This document shows, in pieces, positions 10,852 to 23,200 of a stretch of DNA of 64,000 bases (position 1 is the first letter of the stretch; every line of letters starts with the position of its first letter). The position numbers and the translations under genes were made by a program. Source of the DNA: Pseudophaeomoniella oleicola (lineage: Eukaryota > Ascomycota > Eurotiomycetes > Phaeomoniellales > Phaeomoniellaceae); contig QWDQ01000022.1 in NCBI GenBank assembly GCA_003868215.1, forward strand, positions 62,001 to 126,000. The letters run 5' to 3'. Under the pieces are notes generated by a model. It saw nothing but the letters and a program-made list of their open reading frames with translations, was not told where the DNA came from and made no database searches.

Positions 10852-12704
10852 TCATTTCCTCACCTTCTTCTTCGTCCGTTGATCCTCTTCACTATCCGCC
10901 TCGCCATCCGCATCATCCATCTCGACATCCTCATCATCTTCGTCATCAACACCCCCCTCAGCATCACTGCCTCCAGACCCGGAACTCTCATGGTCCGAGT
11001 CGTATTCCTCCGCGACGTCCGAGTCGCCCGACGAGGCTCGGAAATCTTCGTCGACGGATTCTTCGTCTTCGTCGGCGGAGCCGCGGACCTGGACGGGTTC
11101 ATCGTCGGAGTCGTCGTCTGAGGCGTCGATGCCGGCGGCGGCGAGGAGGGTGGCGGAGTCGTCGAGCATTTCGTTCTTGAAGCGGATGTTTTTGGCGCGG
11201 AAGAAGTCTTCTAGTGGTTGTTGTTCTTCCCTGGAAGCAAATGGGTTAGTTATTGGTTATGCAGCAGCAAAAAGGGAAATTAGTATCGGACTTTACCTGT
11301 TTATGTTGCTGAATTGATGTTCACCGGCACCATTCTTCATCGTCATGGTGATATCAAAGGTTCGAGAGGCAGAAATCGCGCCTCCAACTCGAGACATTGT
11401 GATAGAAGCGATGCTCTCGATCTGCACATATGTGGCAGGTTTGGGAACGAACATGAATGACTTGTCGAGACAGTAAAGGATGCCCTCATTCGCCTTGATG
11501 GAACACTTAATTCCGTTTTGGTTGTGGTGGGACGAGAAATCTTTGGATGGCATGATGATCTTCTTTCCAGAGAGGCCTTTGAAGACCTTGCTGAAGACGT
11601 GGTGAATAGGTGCTTCATAGTGCGACTCCAGTTTATCCTTGTACTTTGATTGAAGGAGCTCGTCCGTCATGTTGAGATCAATGCTCACTTCTTCATCCAG
11701 CTTGAGTTGCATAACAATAAACGGATACCGAGTTTGGCCTTGTCGGAGTGGAGGGTCAAGTCCCAGAGTGATAAGGGTGTGGGTCTCGTCTGGTTTCGGT
11801 AGGAGGAAGAACTTCTTGATTGATTGATACTGGATCTTGTAGTCGTATGTCTTACCACGTAATCTGAACGAGTTCTCGTACATATCGATATCGAAACGAC
11901 CACGGGGCGTAAGATGAAGGATGTCCAGGAAGGTGGCAAAGGTGTCGCCGGCGACCTCTCCGATCTGAGCCTTCTCAATTAATGTCTCGTAAAAGTGATT
12001 GGCAGCATTTTGCTGATCGTACTCTTCTTCGTCGGCACTGTTGACTTCACCTTCATCCTCTGCTTTCCTTGCGATTGTTCCAGGAATGTAGAAGCGCATC
12101 TCTACAAGCTCATCTCTGGCCGCGGCTGCTTTGTGACCTGTATTCTTGGTGGTACCAGTTTTGTGACCATTTTCCCCATCCACGTCTTCTCCCAGCTTAA
12201 ATTCTACTGCAACCTCGTTCTTGCCGGCAAGATTGGTATTTGAGATTTCAGTAAAAGGTATCTCGAAAGCAGGTCGACTTGCGACATTGAATGTAAGCTC
12301 TTCCTTGGTGAACTCTGCTTTACCCCAGTTCCATCCACGTAGCGCATGTTCTCTGCTGTCCACGGTGATCCCGTACCAGATTTTGAAAGCTTTCAGGATC
12401 CGGTCAAAGTCTTCCTGCTCGAAACCGTCCAGCTGTAACACACCCCCCGACTTCGGAAATATCTTAAGCTCATGGCCTTTTGACGCTCTGGACCACTGCG
12501 CAGCGCCGATGTTGTTACCGTCCAAAGTGAAAGTATCACCACCGCCTGCCGGCTTCCAACCAAGACCACTCTCGGCAAATCTGCATTTCCCTGGTGATTT
12601 CTGAAGATCGAGATAGATATTCTCGAAGCTCTCCCTAGTGAGAACGTCAGTATCCATGGTGGCGTTGAAGATGAAAGGATTCAAGGCTGGAGAGGCGCAT
12701 ACAT
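10852..12704 (-). CDS. POB3: FACT complex subunit Pob3 (SSRP1 family)
   Basis: Histone chaperone subunit; with Spt16 it forms FACT, which loosens and restores nucleosomes during transcription and replication. Exons on the minus strand: 12704-12703, 12634-11297 and 11230-10852, 572 residues. The N-terminal SSRP1/POB3 domain starts ESFENIYLDL..GKCRFAESGLGW, followed by tandem PH-like domains (ALRGWNWGKAEF, PAFEIPFTEISNTNLAGKNEVAVEF, then LTPRGRFDIDMYENSFRLRGKTYDYKI in pieces). The C-terminus is a long Asp/Glu/Ser-rich acidic tail ending in a basic KKKVRK; there is no HMG box, as in fungal Pob3. The start codon appears split: AT at 12704-12703, then a 68-bp intron with donor GTATGC, branch ACTGAC and acceptor CACTAG, then G at 12634, giving MESFENIY, the N-terminus I recall for filamentous-fungal Pob3. 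The alternative is the unspliced ATG at 12657, adding MDTDVLTR. The 3' intron (11231-11296) is ordinary. Confidence 0.93.
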
Positions 12705-13382
12705 GATGAGAGCAAAAAGAGTAAGGGTCTGAGTTCACTTGAATGATACTCTTACGATTGCGATGCACGGCGCCGAGCACAGACGACTGACTTGTTTGTA
12801 CAACGGCGGCCTCGTGAATGAGTGATCACTTCCGGGTACTTGCAGGTGGTGAATTTTGGGAGTTGGAGAAGCGCGACTGACGCGACCTTCCAGGCACTTT
12901 AGTTTTATCGTTCAGAGTCACGCTAATGTGGCCACTTCCCCGGATCTCCTCCTCCTAACTTATCGCCGGTCTACTCTACGTAGTACGATGCTAGACACTG
13001 AAGAAATCAACACAATAGAATAGATGCAAAAATCATCAGAAAGGCACATCCAACATAGTGTGAATTGATGCTTAAGGGAGTTGACAGGCTCTGATGGTCC
13101 TTCTTGCAACCTGTCAAGCAAGAGATATTACGCTGGAATCGACCGTCTTTAGGAGGTGAAAACATGTACTCTCTTGCCGTCAATACCAGATAATCGCAGG
13201 ACTAGGGCTATGGGCCCAGACAATGAAGCAGACAACATAGACTTAGTGTCGTCTATGATACGGACGTTACCTATATGGGTATATGATATCTCAATTTCAT
13301 AGATGCGTCCACGCTCCGATACAGGTATCAATCAATGCAATTCCCCTTCCCCTGTTACAATTCTGAACAGTGCAGTCTCCTT
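12705..13382. promoter_or_regulatory. POB3 upstream region / RSC4 downstream region
   Basis: No gene seen. It supplies the promoter and leader of POB3 (minus strand) and the 3' region of RSC4. A TACGTAGTA copy lies at 12977-12985. A 60-codon open frame at 13149-13331 (minus) has no recognisable product. Confidence 0.55.
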
Positions 13383-15713
13383 CTATTGACGTAAGAGATG
13401 GGCATAGATGGTTACCCTTTCAAAGTCTGTCGCCTCCCCGATGTTGTTGGGTTTTGCCTCAGTTCGAAGAGGGCCAGCAATAACGTCGACCCAAATGACA
13501 TTCATCCCGGGATTCAGTCGAAAATCATAGACAGGTGCATCAGCGTCCCCCGGAAGAGCAGCACGTGGAAATCCATTTTGAGACACAACAACTTTTTTCG
13601 CCACCCTCTCTTTGGCATTGGCGCTCAACTTTACTCCAAGGCGAATATAATAGTGTGACTGCGGTAAGACGACGGTGTGGGAATGTTGAGTCATCTTCGC
13701 TGAGGGAGGAATATCCAGATGGTACCGGCGGGCCACCTTGATACCAGGGTGCGTAGACATACTGACATTGGATAGTAAAGCAGAAGTGATATCTGAGACG
13801 TATAAGTAAGAAAGAGGTATGATTACATCAAGTGAGGATTGTTTACCTTTTCCAGAAGATCGGAAGCGAGTGTCAAGAATGGACGTTGGCTTATGGACAG
13901 GCCGCGGAGGAGGTGGAGGAGCAGCTTGAGGTGCTGGAGTCCCCTGAGACGGAGCTCCTGGAGGTGGAATAGACGGTCCCTTGGTAGTTGCCGCACCAGT
14001 CGGAGTAGTGGGTGTCCCCGTGGTCTTTTCCGCATCGACTCCGTTGACTTGTGAAGCAGGAGTGCCGTTCGTTGTAGCCTGTACAATCTCGCGTCGGGGT
14101 GCTATATTCAAGCATTGTCAGGACACAGCATCGAGAATAATCTAAAAGAATTGACACACCTTCACTAGCTCTTGCCTTGACATCTCCAGAAGATCCTGGG
14201 CGTACAGTCTCTTGTTGTCGTTTGGCGGCATCAGTCTCAGTAGTCACCCGTGGCGGCGTTGAGACCGGCGGGGTCTTGCTTGGACCATTATGAGTTAGAA
14301 TGAGCTTCTTCTGTGCCGGCTCTGGTGTCTCGGAAGCGTTGTTCATCGTCAACTTCAGCTTGGGCAACCCATTGGCATTCATAGCTGCTGGATCTTTGAC
14401 ATGTTTGCGAGCCTCGGCTAAGCGAGGTTCAAAGTATTCCTAGTAAAATGTCAGCGTCCTTCAAGAGATCATCGCCTAATCTTCCAGACCTCTAGTTTGC
14501 CTGCTAGCTCGTAGATCTCAGAGCCCTCTTCGTTATACGCCCTGGCATTTTTCCAAAGCAATCGAACATCGTCGGCAAAGGCGTCCCATGAATTATATAG
14601 GGAAGTGCCTGTCACGCGATTATGCACGACGCCCCTCGCACGTTTCTGCAAGATCAAGAGAGCAACTGGTTTGGATATCTTGCGATAGTAGTCCGCATAT
14701 CGCTTCTTGTCGGGTCTCTCCAAGAAGTTGACCGCAATATCATTACCCCTGGGAGCCTGTTAGACACGGTGAATTCGCGAGATAAACCCTTAAGAGGTAC
14801 TCACTCATCATCTTTGAGGTTAATCAACTCATCCATGATCATTTCCTGAGCTTGTTGGAAAGTTACACCTTCGAAGCTATCAAGAGTAGACACAGGTGGA
14901 GGTGCAGGAGTAGGTGCAGGTGCAGGTGCAGGTTTGCCCAGCTTGAGTTTTGGTGTTGCAACAGCTGGGGACCCTGTCACCGCTCGCTTGTTCGTGAGCT
15001 TGATCTTCAGAGAGCTCCTTCTCTTTTCTGTAGGCGGCTCTTCCTGCGGCTCGTCTTTCGAAGGGCCGTCTGGGATGGGTGTGGGTACGGCTTTGTATGT
15101 CGGATCACTGTATCTAGGATTGTACTTAGGCATGAAGTTTGCCATAGCTTTACGGAGCCTCTCAGCATCTTCTGTGATCTGTGAACCTCGCTCGTTGAAG
15201 TCTCTTGCATTCTGTATCAGCCGCTTCACGTCTCCTTCGAGCGCCTCAAGCGTTGGATATTCATGGCGATTCAACTTCCTCTAGACAGAGTCAGTCACTT
15301 TGATATCTTCGAAGGTACGGTATATATGTTCCCGCGTACCTCAATAGTATCCAACGCCAATGGTAGCTTGATCTGCTCATAATACTCTGGGATAAGTTTC
15401 TATCTCCTGTGTCAGATCAATGCATATTGACAAGCATGGCGGAAAACTTGGTTTACCTTATCCGGGAGATGAAGGAATTCGGTCGCAACCTCGCGACCCC
15501 TGCACAAGATCAGTAAGATGCAGGCGTCAGAAGCAATGATGGAAGTACGTACTGCGAGTCTTTGCATTTTTTCAGTATTTGCAGTAACTTCAATCCGACC
15601 TCTGTTGTGCCTTCTGGCGTCTCTTCATTGTCACCGCCCTGGGAAATTCAAGATACGTGTTAGTCGTCAGTGACATTACGTACTGCGCGATCAAAAGATG
15701 ATAGTTGTGTCAT
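13383..15713 (-). CDS. RSC4: RSC chromatin-remodelling subunit Rsc4 (tandem bromodomain)
   Basis: Subunit of the SWI/SNF-type RSC remodeller that reads acetylated histone tails. Nine exons on the minus strand: 15713-15684, 15638-15553, 15499-15457, 15399-15340, 15280-14805, 14748-14490, 14439-14160, 14101-13847 and 13792-13383; about 632 residues. Bromodomain 1 spans roughly residues 40-130 (FLHLPDKKLIPEYYEQIKLP ... LIQNARDFNERGS). Bromodomain 2 follows a basic/Pro-Ala linker (NFLERPDKKRYADYYRKISKP ... LWKNARAYNEEGS). The last about 200 residues, after a Pro-rich stretch, form the conserved Rsc4 C-terminal region. All junctions keep phase. The first exon is uncertain: the modelled ATG at 15713 gives a short N-terminus, and an upstream ATG at 15819 opens a different frame, so a missed 5' exon is possible. 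The 54-bp intron at 13793-13846 is in frame and stop-free. Confidence 0.88.
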
Positions 15714-16868
15714 TAGATGACCGCTGTGCAGGGAGCCGGGTAAAGTTTGAGATGGTCCTAGCGAAGAAAGCGACTTGGTAGCGGAGCTTCTTCGACTTAT
15801 TGGAAACCATCTTTCTTTCTATCATTCGCAAAGCGTCTCCTGTGCAACTCGATGCAGTTGCAACAAACAATAACTGGGAGATATTCGATTACGGATAGAT
15901 TCAAAGATTATGACATACATTTGTTCTCCTTCTCTTATTATTGCTCGGGGTCGATAGTTCTGGAGATGCAGCTTGAGCTGCTCTCCTCTTTGCACTCATC
16001 GTTGCGGGCGTGGTGGAGGAGGCGCGAACCCTATAGGTGCCTCGCTTGCGACGTCTCGGTGCGGCGCAAGTCGGACTGCGCGCCCAATGAGGGTCGTATT
16101 GTGCGGAAAATCGAATGTAATCCTAGGCAATACCTGAATAAGAACAAGATGTCAATTGGAGGATATTTGGTGTTGAGTTGTGTGGTCGCAACAGTGGCAG
16201 AGTGCACGCGTTACAATCCTCTCCCCGGCGCATTTGAGATGCTTCTCACGCTTCGCAAGGATCCTGGGCTCTCTGCGCTGAAGGTCTGGACGTCTGACCG
16301 TAGGCTGTGTATGGAAAGTATGGGGTTTCACGTTCGCCGTAACTTTATTGCTTGGCAAACACGAAGCAATGAATGAATGCACGGACCGGAAAGTTTGTTA
16401 TTCCTCAGCCGCGCGCCGAGATCAGATCAGAACGCACGTTCCAGTGTGTAACTTAATACGTAGTGGGGACTGATTGATCCTTCTCCAAATCTTTGGTGTG
16501 TTTACACTGTGAACTCCCCGCTGTCAACGGTCTTCCTGTTATGCATTTAGTACGTCCTGCGTTCGAAAGCCTCCTCTCTGTCTCCTGCTAGACGTCGTAG
16601 ATAGACGTTGAACTTGACTTAGCTGCGACGAATTTCAAATCTATCCACGTCGCCCTCCAGGAGGCCCTCTTCCAAGCGTGCATAACGCACACAAGACGTA
16701 TTTTACATCGCAACAGTCGCGGATCAAAACGCTCCCTTATTGAAACATACCGCTCTTTCTTTGTCGTTCGATTCTAGAACTAAAGCCCAACCTCAAAACT
16801 GAACGTGCCAGCGCCCTTACTCGCGGAATTCCAGTTACCCTCGCTCATATCTCTTGAGAATTCCAACA
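15714..16868. promoter_or_regulatory. divergent promoter region RSC4 / CKS1
   Basis: Divergent intergenic region of 1.15 kb. A 174-codon open frame at 15852-16376 (+) has no recognisable domain and no homology I know of; I do not call it a gene. A TACGTAGT copy lies at 16457-16464. It probably also contains the true RSC4 5' exon or leader. Confidence 0.5.
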
Positions 16869-17376
16869 ATGGCCGACTCGGACTATAACAGGAGAAATAA
16901 GAAACCGCGCTTGTTGACGGATTCAGAGAGAGCAAGACTTGATGAGTTCGTAGACTCGATTCAATACTCAAATCGGTGAGAGAGGCAATCCAAGCAGAAC
17001 AGTAGAAACGGGGAACTAATACAGCTCAGTTATTCCGACAACACCCACGAATACCGACATGTTCAGCTACCGAAGGCGATGCTCAAAGCAATCCCACGCG
17101 ATCTCTTCGATCAGTCAAAAGGAACGCTAAAGTTACTCTGGGAGGAAGAATGGAGAGGGTTGGGCATTACACAGGTATCTCTCTATACAAGCGTTTGCAA
17201 ATGGCGCGCATCTCTGACCAGGAGTAGAGTCTAGGTTGGGAGCATTACGAAGTCCACGAGCCAGAGCCACATATTCTTTTATTCAAGTAAGTCTCTGCCC
17301 TACTGCATCAAACTCCGTGCAGAATGACTCATCCAATTCTAGGAGGCCGATCAATTACCAACCACCTCAGCAATAG
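16869..17376 (+). CDS. CKS1: Cyclin-dependent kinase regulatory subunit Cks1/Suc1
   Basis: Small adaptor that binds the cyclin-dependent kinase (Cdc28/Cdk1) and phosphorylated substrates in the cell cycle. Four exons: 16869-16975, 17030-17174, 17228-17286 and 17343-17376, giving 114 residues. The hallmark segments are spread across junctions: [21 protein letters not shown] (phosphate-binding surface), then [36 protein letters not shown] in pieces, including the [14 protein letters not shown] hinge that controls domain swapping (here [11 protein letters not shown]). All four exons are needed for the fold and all junctions keep phase (introns 54, 53 and 56 bp). The N-terminal extension before the Cks fold is short and charged. 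Identity is secure. Confidence 0.96.
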
Positions 17377-17656
17377 CCAACGGATCGACTTTACCCAGAA
17401 AGAAATATGTTATGATCGCAACCACCGACAGATTCCGTCGAAGTAATGAGCTATGTCAGCGTCTCTTGGCAGTGGGTTGAACCTGTTTGAATTTTTTTGG
17501 GTTTGCTCTCCTTGGAATAAGGACCTCTACTCTGTGCATAGTTACAGTGCAGCCAGATCTTAGCAGCGGCTGTCATCATTTTTTTGACTGCTACAGAACC
17601 GAATGAAGATATTGTCAAACATCCCAAGTTCCTCTACCACAATCGTGCTCATTGGC

Positions 17657-18586
17657 CTAGACGATGTTTTTCTCCAACCATTCCAGCCATTGTTCGACGG
17701 TCCAACTTGAACTGATGGCCCCTTCTTCGACTCCGTTGAATAGTACAGTGGGTGTGACGTGAACGCCTACAAGTCGGTTCGCCTATATCTCATTGCTTTA
17801 GCATCAATCTGGAAAAAGCCCACAACGGCTCTGGATGTCTTCACATAGTTCTGGACGGATCCTAGCGGCCTCATCTTCTCCGTTGCCTTGTCGCCTTGCT
17901 AGATCATAAAGCAAAAATTGGCACTCACCTTAATCATCCTCTTCAAGTCTGTTGTTACCCCGTTGCCAATATTGAGTTCATCACCATCCACCTTCTCAGG
18001 GATCTTTAGTAGGTCATAGACCTCCTGTTCCTTGACCCCGACGGTCTCGGCAGCCAACTTTGAAAGCCTCTTATATGTCTCATTTCTCGGTTCGTTCACG
18101 AGGCTCACATCAAAATATTCCTTCTGCTTGTCGAAAAGAGCCGCACTGTACTGCCAGAAAGAGGATGGTGCTAGCTTGAGTACCGCAACCGCCGACTCAT
18201 GCACAAGGGTTGACGACGGGTGCCATGGCTGGATCTGGGGACGGAGGATGACCTCGAGGTTGGTGGAGTATTTCGGCGAGTTGCTTATGTGGGGGAGAAG
18301 CGAGGTGTAGACCGTTCTGAACAGCTTTGCGGAGAAGGGGCAGACGTAGTCGAGATCTAGGAAGATAGTCGGTTAGACAAGTGAGTAGATGCTGACAGAG
18401 ATACCGGAATCTTGAAGGCAGCAATCGGCTCTACAAAGAAAAGGAATTGAGAAGTTCAAATGACCACTTCATCCCAGACTCGAACGCCCCTTGTAAGCAC
18501 TTACATAGCTCAACTGTATGTTTTGCGTGGGGTTGGTTCAAGGCAATTGGCAAGATAGTGCCAGCTAACTTAGGAGGTACCGCCAT
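17657..18586 (-). CDS. DsbA-like thioredoxin-fold protein
   Basis: Probable oxidoreductase-fold protein of 211 residues, exons 18586-18505, 18356-17929 and 17782-17657 on the minus strand. The active-site region reads YLDYVCPFSAKLF, a CPFS variant of the CxxC motif. The C-terminal thioredoxin-fold signature is GVHVTPTVLFNG, with the cis-Pro before the strand. A helical insertion of about 120 residues lies between, as in DsbA/HCCA-isomerase relatives. Only one active-site Cys is present, so a plain disulfide oxidase role is doubtful and a glutathione-dependent or non-redox role is possible. The ATG at 18586 (MAVPPKLAG) is preferred over an in-frame ATG at 18613. Both introns are about 147 bp, long for this window; the first contains a possible 26-nt poison exon (18405-18430). 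Confidence 0.82.
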
Positions 18587-20285
18587 CTTTGAACAGATTG
18601 CCTTCAATACCAATGAATAATTGACTTATCAATGGAAGAGCAATATGATCCGAGAGCCAAATGAACGGCCAATGGTACTATAGGTTTCATCGGTAGAAGA
18701 TGAGGAAGATGATGTTTATGTCGTAATCGCAATGGTGGGGATGTTGGCCAATGTCCCCTCGATCGGTGTGATCCCCGTTATCAATTAATTATTACAGTAA
18801 TTAAGTTAAGTTCGTGTTATCACTTGCATGTGCTTGCTCAGCTTGATCCGAATCGATCGTAGATTCGGCCGGGGCATTTCTATGGAGTCTTTCTGTACTA
18901 CGTAGTAAAATGCATAAAGTAATTACCACCGTTATGTAAGAAGGATTATTGTATTAGTTGCTAAAAAAAGAGGAAGATGTTCACTCCAAAGTAATCAGAT
19001 TGTTCATTTTAAATGATTGATTCATTGACTGACCGCCGTATCTCTCGGTCTCGTTCAACATCTGTACTGAGCTCGCTCGGCTATTATGTTGACTGCTTTG
19101 ATGGCCCGGCCTCGTGCATTCAAGCGATATGCCCGGATGAGAATATGTCCTTTGACAAGCAGGGAAATCCGTAATATACCCATATACCTCGAAGACCTTA
19201 CGACAAGCGGGTGTTGAAGGGGACTCCACACTTTGTACCTTGCTTATGTACCTATGTGCTATCAATATCTTATGTAAGTACATTTGTATGGACCTGGGTT
19301 AAGAATGAGCTATTTGTTATGATAGGTTTCTCATTGGAACTCGGCAGGCCAGTGGATGTCCCGGAAGCTGTGTCGGTAGTCTGCACATTTGACAACGCAG
19401 GATTGGATATGTGGGAGTTTTGGAGCCGGTTTGCAATGAAATGATCCATCTGGGGTCCCCTTGCTCCTGATATTCCCAGCCAGGACCCGGTTGAGACCGT
19501 AGACAAAACCACAGAGACTCAAGACCGGTTGCGAGGAATGGGAATGGGCTTTGGCTTTGGAAATTCCAGGTCTGAGATCGATGCTGGCCTACGATGTGGG
19601 TGGTCAATGCCTTCCTGGCTTAAGGAGATACTTGATCATCGACACCTTACACGTGCTCGAGATCCATATGCGCGAACTACGCTGGTCGCTGTCATGGGAC
19701 TGTGATGTTCCCGATATTCGCTCTCCATCTAAAAGGATTCTGATAAGGTAGACGATAGGTAACTAACGTACTTTGGTCCTTAGCGATTGGACTGAGGTAA
19801 ACTGCCGTCGCTAAGTACGGGAACTAGTCCTCCCTTTAACTAAACACCGTAGTACAACCCGATGATAGCGAGTAAAAGAACTACTGCAAGAAATACCTAC
19901 GTAAGTCAGTAAAAAGATCTGGGGTTTACCTTTTTCTCCGCTGCACTTTGTCTTTTACTTGAGTTCCAGCTTCCTTGTAGACGGGTAAGATAACTACACC
20001 ACATTTGTAGCTAATCACACTATCACGTTTCACCTACTTTCTTTCATTGACACTCTCATATCTGTTGTGAGCAGGCATTTTTCTCTTTTTCCTTAAGTTT
20101 ACAGGCTCTGCGGACATCATTTTAATCCGTACGAAGCAATCTGCGCATTGCATAGCGTTTCCATGTCTTAGTTTTTTCTCTCTCTGCAGGATTCAGGCAG
20201 CAGCGTCTCCAACTCGACGGACCCCGCCCAATCAATCCTGCAATCCGTCTTGCCTGCTAACGGGGAGCACCGTCTGATACGTCCT
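18587..20285. promoter_or_regulatory. divergent intergenic region, DsbA-like gene / exonuclease
   Basis: No gene recognised in 1.7 kb. It contains a perfect TACTACGTAGTA palindrome at 18896-18907 and an 8-bp inverted repeat (CTTAGCGA at 19779-19786, TCGCTAAG at 19808-19815). The last 100 bp before the exonuclease ATG is T/C-rich. Open frames around 19211-19751 on both strands overlap each other and have no domain, so I leave them out. Confidence 0.5.
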
Positions 20286-23200
20286 ATGCTACAAGATGTG
20301 GCGACAAGAGGTGTTCTGCCATGCTATATCCATCAACGCTCCGTTTCGTTGCTACCTCGTGTATCTAACGCCCGCGCAAACAGGCCCTGGATAGCGAGCG
20401 TAGTTCCTGGCACCGAGGATGCGCGCGAAGCTCGTGTTGCAGGCCTAATGTCCACGCCATCTTGCGAGATCATACCTTCCGCAGGGGAAACTCGGACTCA
20501 GCGCTCTTCCTGCGGTCTGCCACATGCAACAGTGACGCCAGCGGGCCGGACATGGAAACCAGCAAACGGCGTCGTCTTTGCGAACGAACGTCGCGTGACT
20601 ACCTGGCAACCATCAGATGGTATTATCTTTGCGAGCACTGGCGCACCCTCTTCGATCACTCATCAAGACATGATTGTTCGCAGTCAGAGCAGGCACTTTT
20701 CCGCCACCACACAAAAAACGAGAATTGGCCGATTGCCCACTACCCAGCCGTTCGATCCCTCGAAAGTACGCAAGGCAGAACTACCGCCGGTGGAAGTTCC
20801 CGCGGACGAGTATGCTGAAGAGAAGGATGATCTGGACGATATCGAGGAGGTTTCGCTCGCACCTTTCGAGAAGGTGAAACTACCAGAGAACCAGTTCAAG
20901 CCAAGTATAAGAAATTACACACGTTCAGAACCAGAATATCAAGGTCCACAGGGGACCTCGTGGTGGCGTTCTGCACTTAATGCGTTGGGCATCGCAAGAA
21001 GGCCGCTGATTGAACCGGGAAAGGTCCAGCTCACGCCACCGAGATTGCGTCGCAGACAGAAAACCCGGTCCCCCAAGCGTGAGCCACAGCTCATTGAGGC
21101 TTCTCATGTCGATGTCTCCGTTGATCCTGAATCCATGAGGGGTTCAAGCGATGACACCATGACTACGCAACTCGAGGATGTCGACTGGGAGGTCTTCAAT
21201 AGGCTCACGTCTGATAATTTTATGCTCCCCAAGGAAGTCATCTGCCATCAGCAACTGGATCTGCCTTGCGATCGCTCGAGAGTCTCTGATCCAGTCAGAT
21301 TAAGCACATCGTTGAGCTTGAAGCAGCGCTACATCCTGTGGGCCATTCGCACTACCCATGACCACAACCTACAAATGAAGGATATCTTCGATCTCAGGGA
21401 TATGTTCTGGTCAGAGTCGCTGGCCGAAGGTGACCAGATGAAGCGCATTCAAAGTAGGATGCTCCAGGCCGCCATTGCTACCACATATCTGCTTGCTGAA
21501 CTTCTCGCATTGAGCCGGGATAGCGAAGACCCTGAAATGCGTGTCCGTGCAGAGAAGATCTACGCCGTTGCCAGGTGGAAGCACGCTAATTTCATTAGCG
21601 ATTTTCCGTCTCTCGCACATCAGGTAAGGTATCTTTATAGGTGCCGTGGCAACCTTTTCTTTGAATATTGGATGGAGGAATTGGGAAGCCGATCGCCCGA
21701 AATCTATCGCAGCAAAGCCTTGAATGCATATAACTCCAAATTGAGGGCTCTGAGCTGGGTACGGTACCGGATCTCCCAAGACCATCACACCCTCATACAT
21801 CGTGAAACCGAGGACATGCTTTGGCTGCCTGGAGATCCCGCATTCGCTCAATTCGAAGATAAACTGAAATGGATGCAAAAGGGTGTGACGCTTGCAGCGG
21901 CCCGTATGGATTCTATCATGCTCGATATGAAACGCATGGAAAAGCCACCAATTCTTGACGAGCCATCCTATTTGTCACTACGTGAACACCTCACCCCTTA
22001 CGTAGAAAGCCTGATCCGGTTGATGCGTGGAATTCGGGCGTATGACCGGCGACACTGGGAGTTAATAGACAGGGTATCCGATATGGTCCGTGTTCTTGCA
22101 CGAAATGAAGACCAGACTAAGGCGACCGCTATCTACGTTGAAACCAATGAGTGTGTGTCAGCACTGAAACAGAATATCCATGAAGTCCATAGGGAGTTGC
22201 GGTCTTTGAGTGACTGGGCTAGCTTGCCATCGGGTGTCTCGCTCGTCCACCTGGAAAATGCGTTGGAATCATTGGAAGGGGTTCGAAAATGGCGAGCCTT
22301 GGGTACACCGTCAGATTTCAAGCTCACTTCCAAGACGCCCAAAACATGGTCACACAACCTGTACCGTAATTCCCACGACGAGATGGTCACGACACATTAC
22401 TGTGCAGACTTCGGTCATGCACGGGATGTACTAAGCTTGTTCAAGCATTGCAGCGTCGTTGGGCTAGACTTGGAATGGTTGCCATATGCTTGTTCTACTG
22501 ATGGTCCTTTCTCGCACGTCTCAATGATTCAAATTGCCAGTGAAGACCAAGTAGCTTTACTGCACCTGGCCCAAATGGACCGCCTGAAAGAACTGGGTAA
22601 AATAGGCTCCTCGCTAGCGAATACCTTTACACGGGATCTACGAGAGATTCTAGAAAACCCTTCAATCACGAAAGCTGGTGTCAACATCAAAAATGATTGT
22701 ACTCGACTCGAGAAACATCTAGGGATATATGTGCAGGGCGCCGTGGAACTCAGTCATATACACAAGCAGTTGCAGTACCATACAGGCCTGCTAGCGAAAG
22801 CAGACAGAAAGGCCGTAAGGCTTGCAGACCTTGTCAGACACTACTTCGGGATGGAAATACCCAAGGATAATAGGATTCGCCTGCGTGATTGGACCCAGCC
22901 GCTGGAAGACCCGAAAGCTATATTCTGTGAGTCTGCGTGTGTGTGTGTTGCGCCAGATGTGCTTATTGCTAACATGTGAAAGATGCGGCTGCGGACCCTT
23001 ATGCTACTTTTCAACTATATCATGAAATGACACTGAGACATTCGGCTCTGCTTCCTCGTCCGGAACTACCGGCAGCTGTTGATCAAGATCTGCCAATCTC
23101 TTGTTTGAACAATGGCAAATCTGGTTTTTACGATTCGGCTTCAGCGAAGAAGAATATTTCCGCCATTCAATCCCTTATATCGAAGGAAGACGTTGATGCT

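Noticed and set aside
15852-16376. 174-codon open frame between RSC4 and CKS1
   Set aside because: No domain, no sensible start context, and it overlaps the RSC4 upstream region; length alone is weak evidence.
18405-18430. The 26-nt segment as a normal constitutive exon of the DsbA-like gene
   Set aside because: Inclusion makes an immediate stop, whereas skipping restores the conserved ELYLDYVCPF sequence; kept only as a possible poison exon.
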